Source: Rhineura floridana
Lineage: Eukaryota > Chordata > Lepidosauria > Squamata > Rhineuridae
Direction: 5' to 3'
DNA length: 64,000 bases
NCBI RefSeq assembly: GCF_030035675.1
Contig: NC_084492.1
Location: 26,680,261 to 26,744,260, forward strand
The first letter of the stretch is position 1. Every line of letters begins with the position of its first letter. The position numbers and the translations under genes are program-made. Below the pieces are notes generated by a model. The model ran no database searches. It was not told the DNA's origin and saw only the letters and a list, made by a program, of their open reading frames with translations. This document shows positions 13,801 through 59,100 of this stretch, in pieces.

Positions 13801-14955
13801 ACTACCCTCAATACTCCCGATCTCGTCTGATCTCATAAGCTAAGCAGGGTCAGGCTCGGTTAGTACTTGGATGGGAGACCGCCTGGGAATACCAGGTGCC
13901 ATAGACTTAGAGGAAGGCAGTGGTAAACCACCTCTGAATGCCTCTTACCATGAAAATCCTATGAATATATCCGAAAAAGATTCATAGGGTTGCCATAAGT
14001 CGTAATCGACTTGAAGGCATATAACAAGAACAAGAAGTCATTGTTTGACACTTTGTCCTACCTTTCCTCCTAGGTGAGTTACAGAGCTCAGAAGGGAATG
14101 ACCAGGAACACAGTGGTGAAAATGATCATGGTGTGGATCACAGCTTTTCTCCTTTACGGTCCAGCAATCATCAGCTGGGAGTACATTGCCCAGCAAAGCA
14201 TCCTACCGGAGAAGGAGTGTTATGCCGAGTTCTTCTACAATTGGTACTTCCTCATGATCGCTTCCACAATAGAGTTCTTCACCCCTTTCATCAGCGTCAC
14301 CTACTTCAACTTAAGCATTTATTTCAATATTAGGAAGAGGACACCTGTAAGGACCAAGATGCTGGCACCCAGCCGCAGGGATGGAGAAACCCGCTCCCAA
14401 AGGAAGAAACGTGAACATGCCATCTTTTTTATGAATGTGAACCGGAAGAGAAATGAGAGGGCCAGCAACCTCTCACCTACTAAGCCTGCAGTTTCAAGGC
14501 TCACCCTTTGCAACCTTCAGAGCCAGCCAGCAGATTTCAACATCAATCAAGACCTTCCACCTTTACAAGTGGATCTTCACACAAAGTCCCCGTGGAATGG
14601 TTTCTACAAAGCTCTGGAGAGCTGCTCCGTCACCATGAGGAGAGCAGAGGTTGCCAATACCATGGCTAGCCGATTTCGGCTTTCCCGGGATAAAAAAGTG
14701 GCCAAATCTTTGGCCATCATTGTTTGCATCTTTGCTTTGTGTTGGGCTCCTTACACACTCCTGATGATCATCAGAGCAGCTTGCCATGGACAGTGCATAC
14801 ACCATGCTCTCTATGAAGCATCATTTTGGCTCCTGTGGCTGAATTCAGCCATCAACCCCATTTTATATCCTTTGTGCCATATGAGTTTCAGAAAAGCATT
14901 TTTTAAACTGTTGTGCCCAGGTAAAGCAAAGATTCACCCTAATATGTTTATGTGA
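4821..14955 (+). CDS. Histamine H3-type receptor (class A GPCR), 3 coding exons
   Basis: Coding exons are 4821-5088, 9302-9468 and 14074-14955 (with stop), 438 aa in one frame. Introns have GT-AG ends, and the two intron positions match what I recall of mammalian HRH3/HRH4. The seven-helix features are present: NFS glycosylation site at N9, D86 (2.50), C113, D120 (3.32, amine binding), D137-R138-F139, Y121, A208 (5.42), E212 (5.46), C368-W369-A370-P371, M376 (6.55), W400 (7.43) and N406-P-I-L-Y410. A at 5.42 and M at 6.55 are H3-like; human H4 has T at both. H3/H4 receptors couple to Gi/o and lower cAMP at the cell surface. Intracellular loop 3 is long and unlike human H3. The C-terminal tail is about ten residues shorter. 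I chose ATG 4821 because no in-frame ATG lies upstream in the exon and the length fits the family (human H3 is 445 aa). It is probably a separate paralogue of HRH3, since human HRH3 is not near VPS35; that part is inference. Confidence 0.93.
5628..5660. repeat. (CA)n microsatellite in receptor intron 1
   Basis: Imperfect CA repeats with two TA interruptions, directly before the hAT element that starts at 5665. Confidence 0.85.
5665..6070 (+). mobile_element. Non-autonomous hAT-like element (copy 1)
   Basis: It begins CAGTAGTGTAGTGG and ends TTACACCCCTG. The flanks ACTCACAC and ATACACAC form a decayed 8-bp target duplication (6 of 8). Internal words TGATTGGCTC and GAAGAGTCTTCT recur in inverse order at 11421-11769. 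It lies in receptor intron 1. Confidence 0.65.
6094..6345 (+). repeat. Sauria-type tRNA SINE, tail Y
   Basis: The head is tRNA-like (GTAGTGGTTAGCATG, then a weak box B TGTTCAAAACTTC). The body holds GGTGACCTTGGATCAGTCAC and ACAGGGTTGTTGTGAGGGTT. The tail is GGATATAAATGCAATAAATA. This layout matches the squamate Sauria SINE, whose tail has been linked in the literature to Bov-B LINEs. Confidence 0.75.
6630..6735. repeat. Fold-back MITE, GTAGACCCATT type
   Basis: Diverged copy of the element at 236-350, ending GTAGGACTTAGTTGAATAC. It lies in receptor intron 1. From 6740 to 8060 I see only AT-rich intron text and a CA repeat at about 7205-7245. Confidence 0.55.
8070..8195. repeat. Half copy of a long fold-back element
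   Basis: Contains CAGTCATGGCTTCCCTCAAG and GAAGTGCAGTTTGTGAAGGA, one arm of the roughly 320-bp fold-back seen whole at 48288-48612 and 20345-20650. Confidence 0.5.
8206..8392. repeat. Unidentified repeat, inverse copy of 22816-23002
   Basis: Includes TTTGACAAATTTGTAGGGCA and GTACAATATCTCAGAGAGGA. The same text appears in reverse complement at 22816-23002 with clear similarity over about 185 bases. I do not recognise the family. Confidence 0.6.
8590..9050 (-). mobile_element. L2/CR1-group LINE fragment
   Basis: The minus strand encodes LYQLHWLPMHFGTQFKLLSL, the C-terminal end of a LINE reverse transcriptase ORF (typical form: LHWLPVRFRIQFKLL), preceded by SRLDCCNVLY. A related piece lies at 55245-55460. 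The fragment is truncated and in receptor intron 1, opposite to the gene. Confidence 0.7.
9715..10457. mobile_element. Large fold-back hAT element, 743 bp
   Basis: Long inverted arms are visible: 9956-10065 (ATTTATCCTCTTTCAC, GCAGGTAGTTTAGAGGCA, GGTTGTTGCCCACTC) face 10222-10325. The ends read AGGGGTGGGGTGGGCGACC and GGTCGCCTGACCCTG. Flanks CTCTAAAG (9707-9714) and CTCTAGAT (10458-10465) form a near 8-bp duplication. It sits in receptor intron 2. From 10466 to 11412 I see no further element. Confidence 0.65.
11421..11769 (-). mobile_element. Non-autonomous hAT-like element (copy 2, inverted)
   Basis: Reverse-orientation relative of 5665-6070, ending CCACTACACTACTG. Flanks GCTCCAAG (11413-11420) and GCTCCAAA (11770-11777) give a 7 of 8 target duplication. 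It lies in receptor intron 2, so the two copies flank exon 2 in inverted arrangement. Confidence 0.7.
11790..12330 (+). repeat. CR1-type 3' ends, two pieces
   Basis: 11790-11865 reads GCATTGAGCAGGGGATTGG and ends TATTCTATGACTCTG, the CR1 terminus. 12115-12330 is a second CR1-related subfamily (GGAGGCAGTATGCTTCTGAA, GCATCTGGTTGGCCGCAGTG, GATTCAGCAAGGCTC). Both are fragments in receptor intron 2. Confidence 0.6.
12637..12740 (-). repeat. LINE/SINE tail, TTTATTTATT type
   Basis: A reversed tail (TTTATTTATTAAATTTATTA) with CCATCTGGCTGGTTATCCAG and CTGGGCGACG. It is a 3'-end fragment of a LINE or SINE with tail type Y. Around 12740-13780 the intron shows no clear element. Confidence 0.5.
13791..14036 (+). 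mobile_element. 5S rRNA-headed SINE, tail X
   Basis: 13791-13908 is nearly a whole 5S rRNA sequence: box A AAGCTAAGCAGGGTC, intermediate element ACTTGGATGGG and box C GGGAGACCGCCTGGGAATAC, the internal RNA polymerase III promoter. The rest is a LINE-derived tail ending GCCATAAGTCGTAATCGACT and then AACAAGAACAAGAAG. Flanks GTCGTTGTTTG (13780-13790) and GTCATTGTTTG (14037-14047) are a target duplication with one mismatch. It belongs to the SINE3 type; it is not a working 5S gene. Confidence 0.9.
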
Positions 14956-15820
14956 GAACATTTAAGATAACATTTTAAGACAGGTATGTTTTGCATCTAA
15001 AAAATGAAACACTGACCACACACTTATCTGAACTAAAGGCTAATCCAAGTTAGAAAGATGGCTTTGCAACGCTTTGCCCCGTTACCTGTTGTTTTTTCTG
15101 CTGCAGAAATGTACAAAATTCAGCACTGTTTGGGGAAAAGAGAATACTTTGCAATGAATACCCTGCAATGCTAATGAATACTATGAGAACTGACTAGTCC
15201 ATATTCATTATCAAAGCACAGGGATATTTTTAGGAAGCCTCAACTTGAAAGCAAACCTTGGATGTCTTAAAACTGGAACCTTAATTCTTCAGAAATAGCA
15301 GTCAATATAATTCTGTTTGCAATGCTACAGCACACTGCCTATTTGACTCTGCGTGTTTGTGTGCTTAACTGCAGTCCTCCTCCTCCTCCAAGGTTTCTTT
15401 AAAGTAGCGGTGAGGAATTGCTGTACAGATGCGGCCCATGGGGCTCCCCATTTGACCCATTTCCTCCCCTCCTTGCCTCTTTCATTGGAGGCAACAGAAG
15501 GCTATTTTCAAGCCTAATTGCTGCATCAGGGGAACATTGGGGCGGGGCTGCAGATGAAGAAGATTAACCACAAGCAATTTAGATATGGGGCAGCAAACTT
15601 TCACACCAGCTTGAACTTGCATGTTTTTAGCTGCAGGTTCTAGCACAGATGAATTCAGGAAGGCTTCTGATATTCGGTGTATCTTTCCCTTTAACAAGTG
15701 GCTACTCATGTCTGTCTGTGTATCAAAACACTCATTACATGTGGATAAAATGTAAGCACTTAAGGAGTGTTTTATGGTGTGTTTTAATGTTGCATTTTAT
15801 TCACCTCATATCTCAATAAA
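14956..15820 (+). other. Receptor 3' untranslated region, candidate poly(A) site
   Basis: After the stop at 14953-14955, AT-rich non-repeat sequence runs to an AATAAA at 15815-15820, the first strong signal. A further AATAAA lies at 17094-17099. RNA data would be needed to choose. Confidence 0.5.
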
Positions 15821-15856
15821 TGAAAAGAGAATGCAACCTGGCACCTTGCTCTAGAG

Positions 15857-15992
15857 TAGGCATAGCCAACATGGTGCCCTCCAGATGTTTTGGACTACAA
15901 CTCCCATCAGCCTCAGCTAGCATGGTTAATGGTCAGAGATGGTGCAAGTTGTAGTTCAAAACTTCTGGAGGCCGCCACGTTGGCTATCCCTG
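15857..15992. mobile_element. Fold-back hAT MITE with perfect target duplication
   Basis: The 136-bp element runs from TAGGCATAGCCAACATGGTG to CACGTTGGCTATCCCTG with the CTCCAGATGTTTTGGACTAC core. CTCTAGAG lies on both sides (15849-15856 and 15993-16000), an exact 8-bp duplication as left by hAT transposases. Confidence 0.9.
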
Positions 15993-16466
15993 CTCTAGAG
16001 CACCACACTCTAGAACACGCACACAGAACTTGTCCATATGTAAAGGCCCCTCTGTGTGGCAGGGAAGAGGTTCATGTTCTCAACTGCACATACCACCAAT
16101 ATTGAAACCTGCTCAAAGCAGGAGCTCCATGTGTGCATCACCACAGAGCTTCTGCAGAACGGAAGAGTCACACAGCTTTGTTTCCATGTTCCCTTGCAGC
16201 ACCCCTATAGGGCCATTTCTCACCAGAGAAGCACCACTACATGTATTCATCTAGGTGTGAATTAGGAGACAAACTGATACTCCGATGCCATTACCAGGAA
16301 GGACAGAGCAAGATTCAGGTCAGTTACAATGTTGAGTGGAAATCTATGGAGCACTCAGCAATAGTTGCTGCACTCAGGTGTCCTAGAAACATGGGCAAGT
16401 CATCACAGCCGATACTCTTCTTTGCATAGATCATTTCTCTCCTATATACGTAATGCCACCACATAT

Positions 16467-16608
16467 AGCAGGGCTGGGGAACCTAACTTGTGGCTCTCCA
16501 GATGTTGTTGGGACTACAATTCCCATAATCCCTGGCCAATGGCCATGCTGGTGGGGGCTGATGTGAGTCGAACAACACCTGGAGGGGCATGGGTTCCCCA
16601 CCCTTGAT
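16467..16608. mobile_element. Fold-back hAT MITE
   Basis: Begins CAGGGCTGGGGAACC and ends GGTTCCCCACCCTTG with GATGTTGTTGGGACTAC in the arm. The flanks ACATATAG and ATAAATAG are a decayed duplication. Confidence 0.7.
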
Positions 16609-17292
16609 AAATAGCTACAAGGACAGGACAGGACAGCATAGCATAGCAAGATGCTCCAGAACAGCAGCTGCTGCACTTCATCAGACTGGGACATCACTTC
16701 CTGTACATAATTTTCAAACAATGAAAAGATTAGCAACGCTTCCCACTCAAGCCTGCTGATGTTTCAATGCAACAGACTGCCAATATCTGTGTATTTTTTT
16801 TACAGATGCCTCCTGTAGTCAGTCAGTGTCTTTCATTGATGTCTCCAAACTCGAGAATCCCTTGCCTCATTGTATCACAATGATAAATTGTCATCATGAA
16901 CTGTGAACCAATTTAATCTTGGGGAAGCCAATAGTATGTTCATATGTATTTCACAAGTGTTTTAATACTGGATGGGTAGAGAATTGGGTCAAAAGAAGGT
17001 GACTAATTCAGCCTTAGGTAATCTGCTGCTCTGCCCTTTGATATTTTTGTCGAAGTGACTTTATAGGTTTTCGTTATTGTTAAGCACCTTGGAAATAAAT
17101 GCTTTAAAGAAAGCATTTTCCATAACCAGGAAAATAAACAAAACATTAACACACCCACCTGCTAAAATGTAGGTTCATTGGAGTTGGTTCTGTGTGTGGT
17201 AGATGACAAGATTTGCATGGCACAAGGACCCCTACTCAATCTCCCGTTAAAAGATATTTAGCTGAGACTTTATGATGCCAAGTCAGTGTAAA

Positions 17293-17962
17293 CATCCTGT
17301 CAGATGTTGTTGGAGTACAACTCCAATCACCCCCAGCGACTGGTCCTGATGCCTGGGACTGATGGGAGTTTGAATCTATCCTCATCTGGTGTGGACCAAG
17401 CTGGGAAGACTGGTGCAGACAATCCTGGGTTAGATATTCTGTTGTTAGTTCTATATACAGCAGAAACTCGTAACACGTCTCACTGTACCACAGATTCAGA
17501 TATACTACAGGGATGATGATGTGCCCCAAGTAAAATACTATACAGCACAGTGGTTTTCATAACGCAGAACCCCTATAACACGGGTGCATCCTTTGTCCCC
17601 CCACGTTGTAACAAGCTTTCACTGTATATATAAGGTGCATCATTTGTTCATATGAGTCAACCTTCTCCAACCTGCTGCCCTCTAGAAGTTGTCAAACTCC
17701 ACTTCCCACCAACCCCAGCAAGCATGGCCACTGGGCAAGGATGCTTGAGCTGTAGTCTTAACATCCTCTGCAGGTCACTAGCTTGAGGAAGGCTGAGAAA
17801 CCAACCTGTACATCAGAGCTCAGTGAAATCTGTAGTCCTCCAGATGTTGCTAGACTACAACTCCCACCATTCCCACCTATTGGCTATGCTGGTGGGGTAG
17901 GTGTGATGGGACTTGGGAGTCCAACAACACCTGGAGAGTCACTGGTTCTCCAACCCTCCTGT
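17293..17962. repeat. Three degraded fold-back hAT MITEs
   Basis: Copies at about 17293-17400, 17660-17800 and 17833-17962 share CAGATGTTGTTGGAGTAC-type arms and a central CAACTCCCACCATTCCC-type core. Arms are more diverged than in neighbouring copies. Confidence 0.6.
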
Positions 17963-18322
17963 AGATTGAAGGCTTGGCAGGGTTTAACACCAACAGATAG
18001 CATCCAAATGTGGATGAGCAGAGCTCCCAAGGATTAACGGACGTTCGAAAATGGCACATGATGAAGCATGGGAGGCTGTATCACAAATAGTAGTAGAAGT
18101 GCCTTTTATTCACACAAGATCTCTCTGGATCCAAAAGGCAATGACGCCATGACAGCAATCTTTCGGCTCATCATCCTAATAGCGTCTGCATCAAACGTGG
18201 ATGTATGGGGCCAAGAGCTGTGTGAAAATATGAAATGCCACACCAATTACATGAGTAAGCACAAGGCAACAACATGCAGCCAGTTTTTCAGGAGTATGGA
18301 GAGTTTTTAGAAGAGACCTGTT

Positions 18323-18460
18323 CAGCCTTTTTCAACCAGTGTGCCTCCAGATGTTGTTGGACCACAACTCCCATCAGCCTCAGCCAGCATTGCCAATGGT
18401 CAGGAAAGATGGGAGTTGTGGTCCAACAACATCTGGAGGCACACTGGTTGGGAAAGGCTG
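18323..18460. mobile_element. Fold-back hAT MITE with perfect target duplication
   Basis: The 138-bp element starts CAGCCTTTTTCAACCAGTGT and ends ACACTGGTTGGGAAAGGCTG; the arms pair almost end to end. GACCTGTT is repeated exactly at 18315-18322 and 18461-18468. Confidence 0.92.
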
Positions 18461-18867
18461 GACCTGTTGTTAAGTGGCCTTTTTGTTTGACCAGCATCAA
18501 ATAGCCCCTTGCCGATCAAAATTAAGTTGCTCCTTAATGAGAGTTATTTGCGGTCACTCCATGATGGGCTACTCCCAGCTGCCCTTCAGACAGAAAACCG
18601 AATATATTTTTATTTGCACTGGCTTTCACCATCCAATTCTGTTGTTTATTTTAACTGCTGCTTTTCAGCGTTGTTTGATGCTGTACGGTTTTAATATCTC
18701 CTCCCACCCTTTTTTTCCTGCACTCCAGATAGTTATAGGTGGCAGGTTATAATTATTTTTATTTTTATAAGGGCAGTTGTGATGATTTGCTATTTGTTCT
18801 CTCAACTGTAGACAGCCCCCTCCTGAATGAGGCTGGGCAGGTGAGACATACAGACCTTATTTAAAAC

Positions 18868-19145
18868 AGTGCTCTTCAACCTTGGGTCACTAGCTGTTGT
18901 TGGACTACAACTCCCATCAACCCCACACATCTTAGCCAATAGCCAAGGATGATGGGAGTTGTAGTCCAACAACACCTGGGGACTCAAGGTTGAAGAACAG
19001 TGATCTAAATATGGGGGTGGGGAACCTGTGAGGCTCCAGGTGTTGGACTCCAGTTCCCATCACCCTAGTCATCATGGTCAATGGGCAGAGACAATGGGAG
19101 TTCTAGTCCAACATCTTGAGAGCACCATGCTGGCCACCTCTGCTT
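18868..19145. repeat. Two fold-back hAT MITEs
   Basis: 18868-18999 begins near CAGTGCTCTTCAACCTTGGG and ends CTCAAGGTTGAAGAACAGTG. 19013-19145 is a looser copy (GGGGAACCTGTGAGGCTCC). A relative of the first lies at 62205-62330 in ORC6 intron 6. Confidence 0.7.
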
Positions 19146-19190
19146 TAGATGCAATGGGAGACATTCAGAGCCAGACTCGTTAATAGCAAC

Positions 19191-20095
19191 TTTATTGGTT
19201 CACTGGTGCAAATTCATGATACGGAGTAGAACTGTGTAATGCGTTTCCCTCTAATTTTTTTACAGTAATGAAGGTTATACATATACTCTAGAGACCACAA
19301 TTCATCTATTACTCTTTTGATTTCTCTTAATACTATGCGGAAATAAAGTTACCTTGATAAATATGCCCTGTGCACATTACTGGCCCTTCACTGTGGGTCA
19401 CGGAGCCTTCATATGCAAAATATAGCTTCCGAATTTTATTTTTATTTTCTCGAGCATGGTGCTTTACAACTCCAAAAACATGCATTAATATATTCTAGTT
19501 TTAAAGGGGGAAGGAGGGGGGAAGAGAGAAGAAAAAAATCTGACATATCCTTGAGAAGCAATTTGAAAAACAAAGGAAGGCAGAAGCAGAATCCAACATA
19601 TAAAGAAAAGTTCTCTGTAAAAATAAACCAGCACACACATCTATTAACACTTGCAGATGGAAAGCCAGGTTAGACATTAAACAGCTTGGATGCTGGGGGG
19701 TGAGGAGAGATTAGAATGCAGGAGAGAGACAGAAGGAGACATTGTCACATGAATTTATATTTTTTTTAAATGACTTCAGTCATGCTAATTTACTGATGGT
19801 CTCTATTGAGCTGCTGGTCGAAAGAGTTGGGAAAAAATTGGTAGAAATAGTCAATGCAGGTGTTTCAAAGCAAAGCACTGAACACACATACAAAAAAAAT
19901 GGGGGGGGAGAGGGAGGGAGGGAGGGAGGGAGGGAGAGAGAGAGAGAACGAACAAGAACAGGTAGCCTAACTTGGCACTTCCGAAAGGCACAAATCTATG
20001 AACTCTAGCATAATAATTATTATTTTTTTAAAAAAACAGGTACTGTGTTGTAAAATGGAAAGATGATCCAATAGCATGGGGGGGGTCTTCTTTTT
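19191..20095 (-). other. VPS35 3' untranslated region, candidate poly(A) sites
   Basis: Downstream of the VPS35 stop on the minus strand lie AATAAA signals at 19441-19446, 19435-19440 and 19191-19196 (written TTTATT on the plus strand). The last would give a 3' UTR of about 900 bases. A G-rich GGGA repeat occupies about 19900-19948. Confidence 0.5.
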
Positions 20096-55656
<35,561 letters not shown>

Positions 55657-56163
55657 AGTGGCGCGTCGCCCACTGCAACCCCTGAAGCACTTGCGGCAAC
55701 CCCCACTCCTACCGCTGTGATAGGCGCCTGCTCAGCTACCCTCTCCCACCACTGTCATGTGACAAAAGAAACCCGCCTCTTTCTTCCTCTCGCTCCTTAT
55801 TGGCCGCCGGCTGGGGAAAATTCGTATCCTCTGTAGCGACTGGCTTCCGCAGGCGGCGACGGACGTTCCGCTATACCAATCGGAGCCCACCTCATCTTTT
55901 CTTCCTCCCTGATGATCTACTTCTCCACTTTCCTTTCCTCCTTTACGCTGTAATAGACAAGAACGACGCTACGTCACGTTCAAGGAGGGCGGGGCTGTGC
56001 GGTAACAGAACAGACGTCGGGGACGGCGAAGGGGGCGAGCGTTCGAAAGGGGCGTGGCAGCGTGTCGCAACGTTCTATGCAGCCAGACAGGGTGTTGCAA
56101 CGTTCCATGCGCGCGCCGGAAGAAGTCTAAACGCGGGAGGAGGAGGCTGAGCTGGCGAGTTGA
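55657..56163. promoter_or_regulatory. Bidirectional VPS35/ORC6 promoter
   Basis: About 507 bases separate the two start codons and the text is CpG-rich. CCAAT boxes occur in both orientations: ATTGG at 55799-55803 and CCAAT at 55876-55880. ACGTCA within TACGTCAC at 55970-55977 is a CRE/ATF-type site. GCGCGCGCC at about 56110-56118 followed by CGGAAGA resembles NRF1 and ETS sites. GCAACGTTCTATGC at 56067-56080 repeats as GCAACGTTCCATGC at 56097-56110. No TATA box is evident. Site names are by eye, without binding data. Confidence 0.85.
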
Positions 56164-59100
56164 ATGGAGGGCGAAGCGATCAAGCGCTTGGCGACCAAGC
56201 TGGGCGTCACGGCGCCCAGAGTGATCAGGTAATTTATTTTGGGGGGTGTAGAGATAGTCATTAGGCTACGGCTAGGGAACATCAGAACGTATTGGGTGGT
56301 ATCCAGGTGGGTCCTGCTCAAAGTAGACCCATTGAAATTAGTGAACCTAACTTAGCCATTCACTTCAGTGGGTCTACTCGGAGTAGGAATAGCACTGGAT
56401 TCCAATCCCTTCGCTTGTTCTATAATGTTCTTACGTTGAGTTCTCTGAGCGGTTTGCAGACTTATTAAAAATATAAAATACAGGCCCCTCCCAAATTTTA
56501 AAACTGTATAAACTAGCCGCGTGCAAATCAGAGCGCATGGTCGTAAAAGAAATTATTAAGTCTATATTCCGCCCTTCCTCTCAGAAGGGGGCAAACAAAA
56601 CACTAAAAACACCCTAAAACATTTAAAAACAGACTTTAAAATATATTTAAACAAATCAGACTTTAAAATATATTTAAACAAAACATCTTTAAAAACATTA
56701 AAAAGCAATTCCAATACAGACGCGTTTTGGGATAAGGTCTCAACTTAATCTAAAAGCCTCACAAATGTAAGTAGAGCCCATCAGCCAGATCAGACCAAAG
56801 GCTCTATCTACACCAGTCTCCTGTTTTTCACCCACAGTGGCTATGCAAATGCTTCCCAGAAGCTCATGACACGTCTGGCCCAAGAGCAGGAACAGTTCTC
56901 TATCATACTAGTGTTCAGCTAGTATTCGGAGATATGCTGCGCCTGCAAGTGGAGGCTCCATTTCAGCACTGTGATAAATAACGTTGTTAAATGAGCATGA
57001 GTGCAACTTTCTCTTTTATACTGGGGATTGGGGGCCCTCCAGATCTTGTTGGATTCCAGTCCCCATCAGTCTGAGCCAGCATGGCCACTGGTCAGAGAGG
57101 ATGGGAGGTGTAGTTCTACAATGTCTAGAAGGCTCTGATTCCCTGTTCCTGTTTTATAAGGACATTGTAAAACCCTGCAAGATCACACCAACAGCCCATC
57201 TAGTCTGGCTTCCTTTTTTCCTGGGGAAATTGTATACAGGCCTGGGTGATACGTTTCTGTTGCTGTTTGTTCCTCTGGAACTAAAATATTGCTCCAGAAA
57301 CGGAGATTGTATTTATTTTGAAGATTTATACTTTTCAATCGAGTGGTTCTCAAGGTAGTTTACCAGGGTTCAAATCGCCAGCCAGCTACAAAGATCTCTG
57401 GGTGACCTTCGGCCAGTCATAGACTGGCCTACCTCACAGGGTTTTTTTGAGGGTAAAATGAGGAGAGAGAGAACAACCATGTACGCCATCTTGAGCTCCT
57501 TGGGAACAAAGGAGGGCTATAAACAGTGGGTTTTTTTCAACAAAAAAAGAAAACCCCAAACTTGCACATACATGCAAAATCCAGCAGCCCTTAGATCTGT
57601 GGCCAGTAGATAAATAGCTGTTGCTAAGTAACCATGATTTTTGTCTTTATAAGAATAGCCATTTAGGAACAGACCAACAAGCCCTTCTAACCCAGTATCC
57701 TGTTTTCACACAGAGGCCAGCTAGATACTTCTGGGCATCCCAGAAAAAGTGCAGTAGCCCTCCTTTGGTGGATCATGTTTATAAACATAGGAAGCTGCCT
57801 TATACGGAGTCAGGTCATTGGTCCATCTAGCTTATTATTATCTATGCTGACTGGCAGCAGCTCTCCTGTATTTTAGACAGGGGTCTCCCCTTTCCCTACC
57901 TGGAGGTGCCAGGGATTGAACTGGGGACCTCTTACATGGCAAGCAGATGGTCTACCACTGAGCTACAGCCCCTTCCCAAAGGAAGTACACGCACACATAA
58001 GTTTCATAGTGAGAGTGCTCTGAATATACAGGTTATATTTGGCTGTCGTGGCTATGAAAATGGAATTAATGGTCTCTTCTCTTTGTGGGTCACTAGGAAA
58101 GCCGAAGAGTACCTGCGACTGTCTCCAGTGAAATGTGCCACCTTGCTGGTTCAGATGAGTGCCACAAGCAGAGCTGTGATTTGCCTGGACTTGGCTGCAG
58201 CCTTCACAAAGGACCCTGTGGACAAAGTAAAAATAAATTGTTAAATCATCTTCTGTCTCCCCGTCCCAAGTCCTTGTGTTCCTCCACAAAAGTTCATTTC
58301 TTGCATGCCTGCCCAGTTGTAGCTATATAAGACCATCTGTCGTTAAGCTGATCACCTAGAGGAGAGCCTTATTTATTTCAAGTGACTACGTGAGAGACTA
58401 TTTATTGTTTTCTTTGCTTTTCTTCCTGCTGAAGGCTTATTTAGTGAAACTCTCTGGCTTGAACAAGACCACTTACCAGAGCTGCCTGAGGTCCTTTGAA
58501 AGCCTGCTTGGTGTGCACTCCAACCTTGGCATCCGAGAACTGGCCGTTCAGTTCTGCTGCCTGGAGGCGGTGAACATGGCATCAAAAATATTGCAGAGGT
58601 AGGGAGTTTTGAAGGGGTTCTTGTAGCCCAAGCTTTTATCCTTGCTGTTAGGAAGTGCAAAAAGGATCCGCAATAAAATGTTCCAGTTTGTAGCACTCCC
58701 TTTTCAGGGTTTTAGCCAGTCAGGTTACTCTATTCTGTTCCCCTTCTCCCCCAGTTTTCTGTTTCCACTCTGCAGCAGTCAGTCAGCATTCCATGGCCAC
58801 ACAGCATGTTCTGTCCTCAGAGGCTAAAGCGGGCGGAGCAGTAAATACACGTTTTATCTTTGTGCAATAGTCTTGTTTTGACGCACACTCCTCTCTATCC
58901 TCCATCCGGGCAAGCAAGAGGCATGATGGGAGTTCAAGGAGACATTGCAGACAGACAAAAATGCTCAAGTAGGACGTGAAGCAATGCCAATGAGGCTTGT
59001 GGCTGGGGAGGGCGTATGGTCTGGAAAGAGTCCCATGGACCAGGTGGAAAGGCTACATGTTGGCCTGATGCTGCTGAGCTATATAAAAACAGGCAACCAG

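Noticed and set aside
13791-13908. A 5S rRNA gene
   Set aside because: The 5S match is long, but it is followed at once by a LINE-derived SINE tail and flanked by a target duplication, and it has base changes. It is a SINE head.
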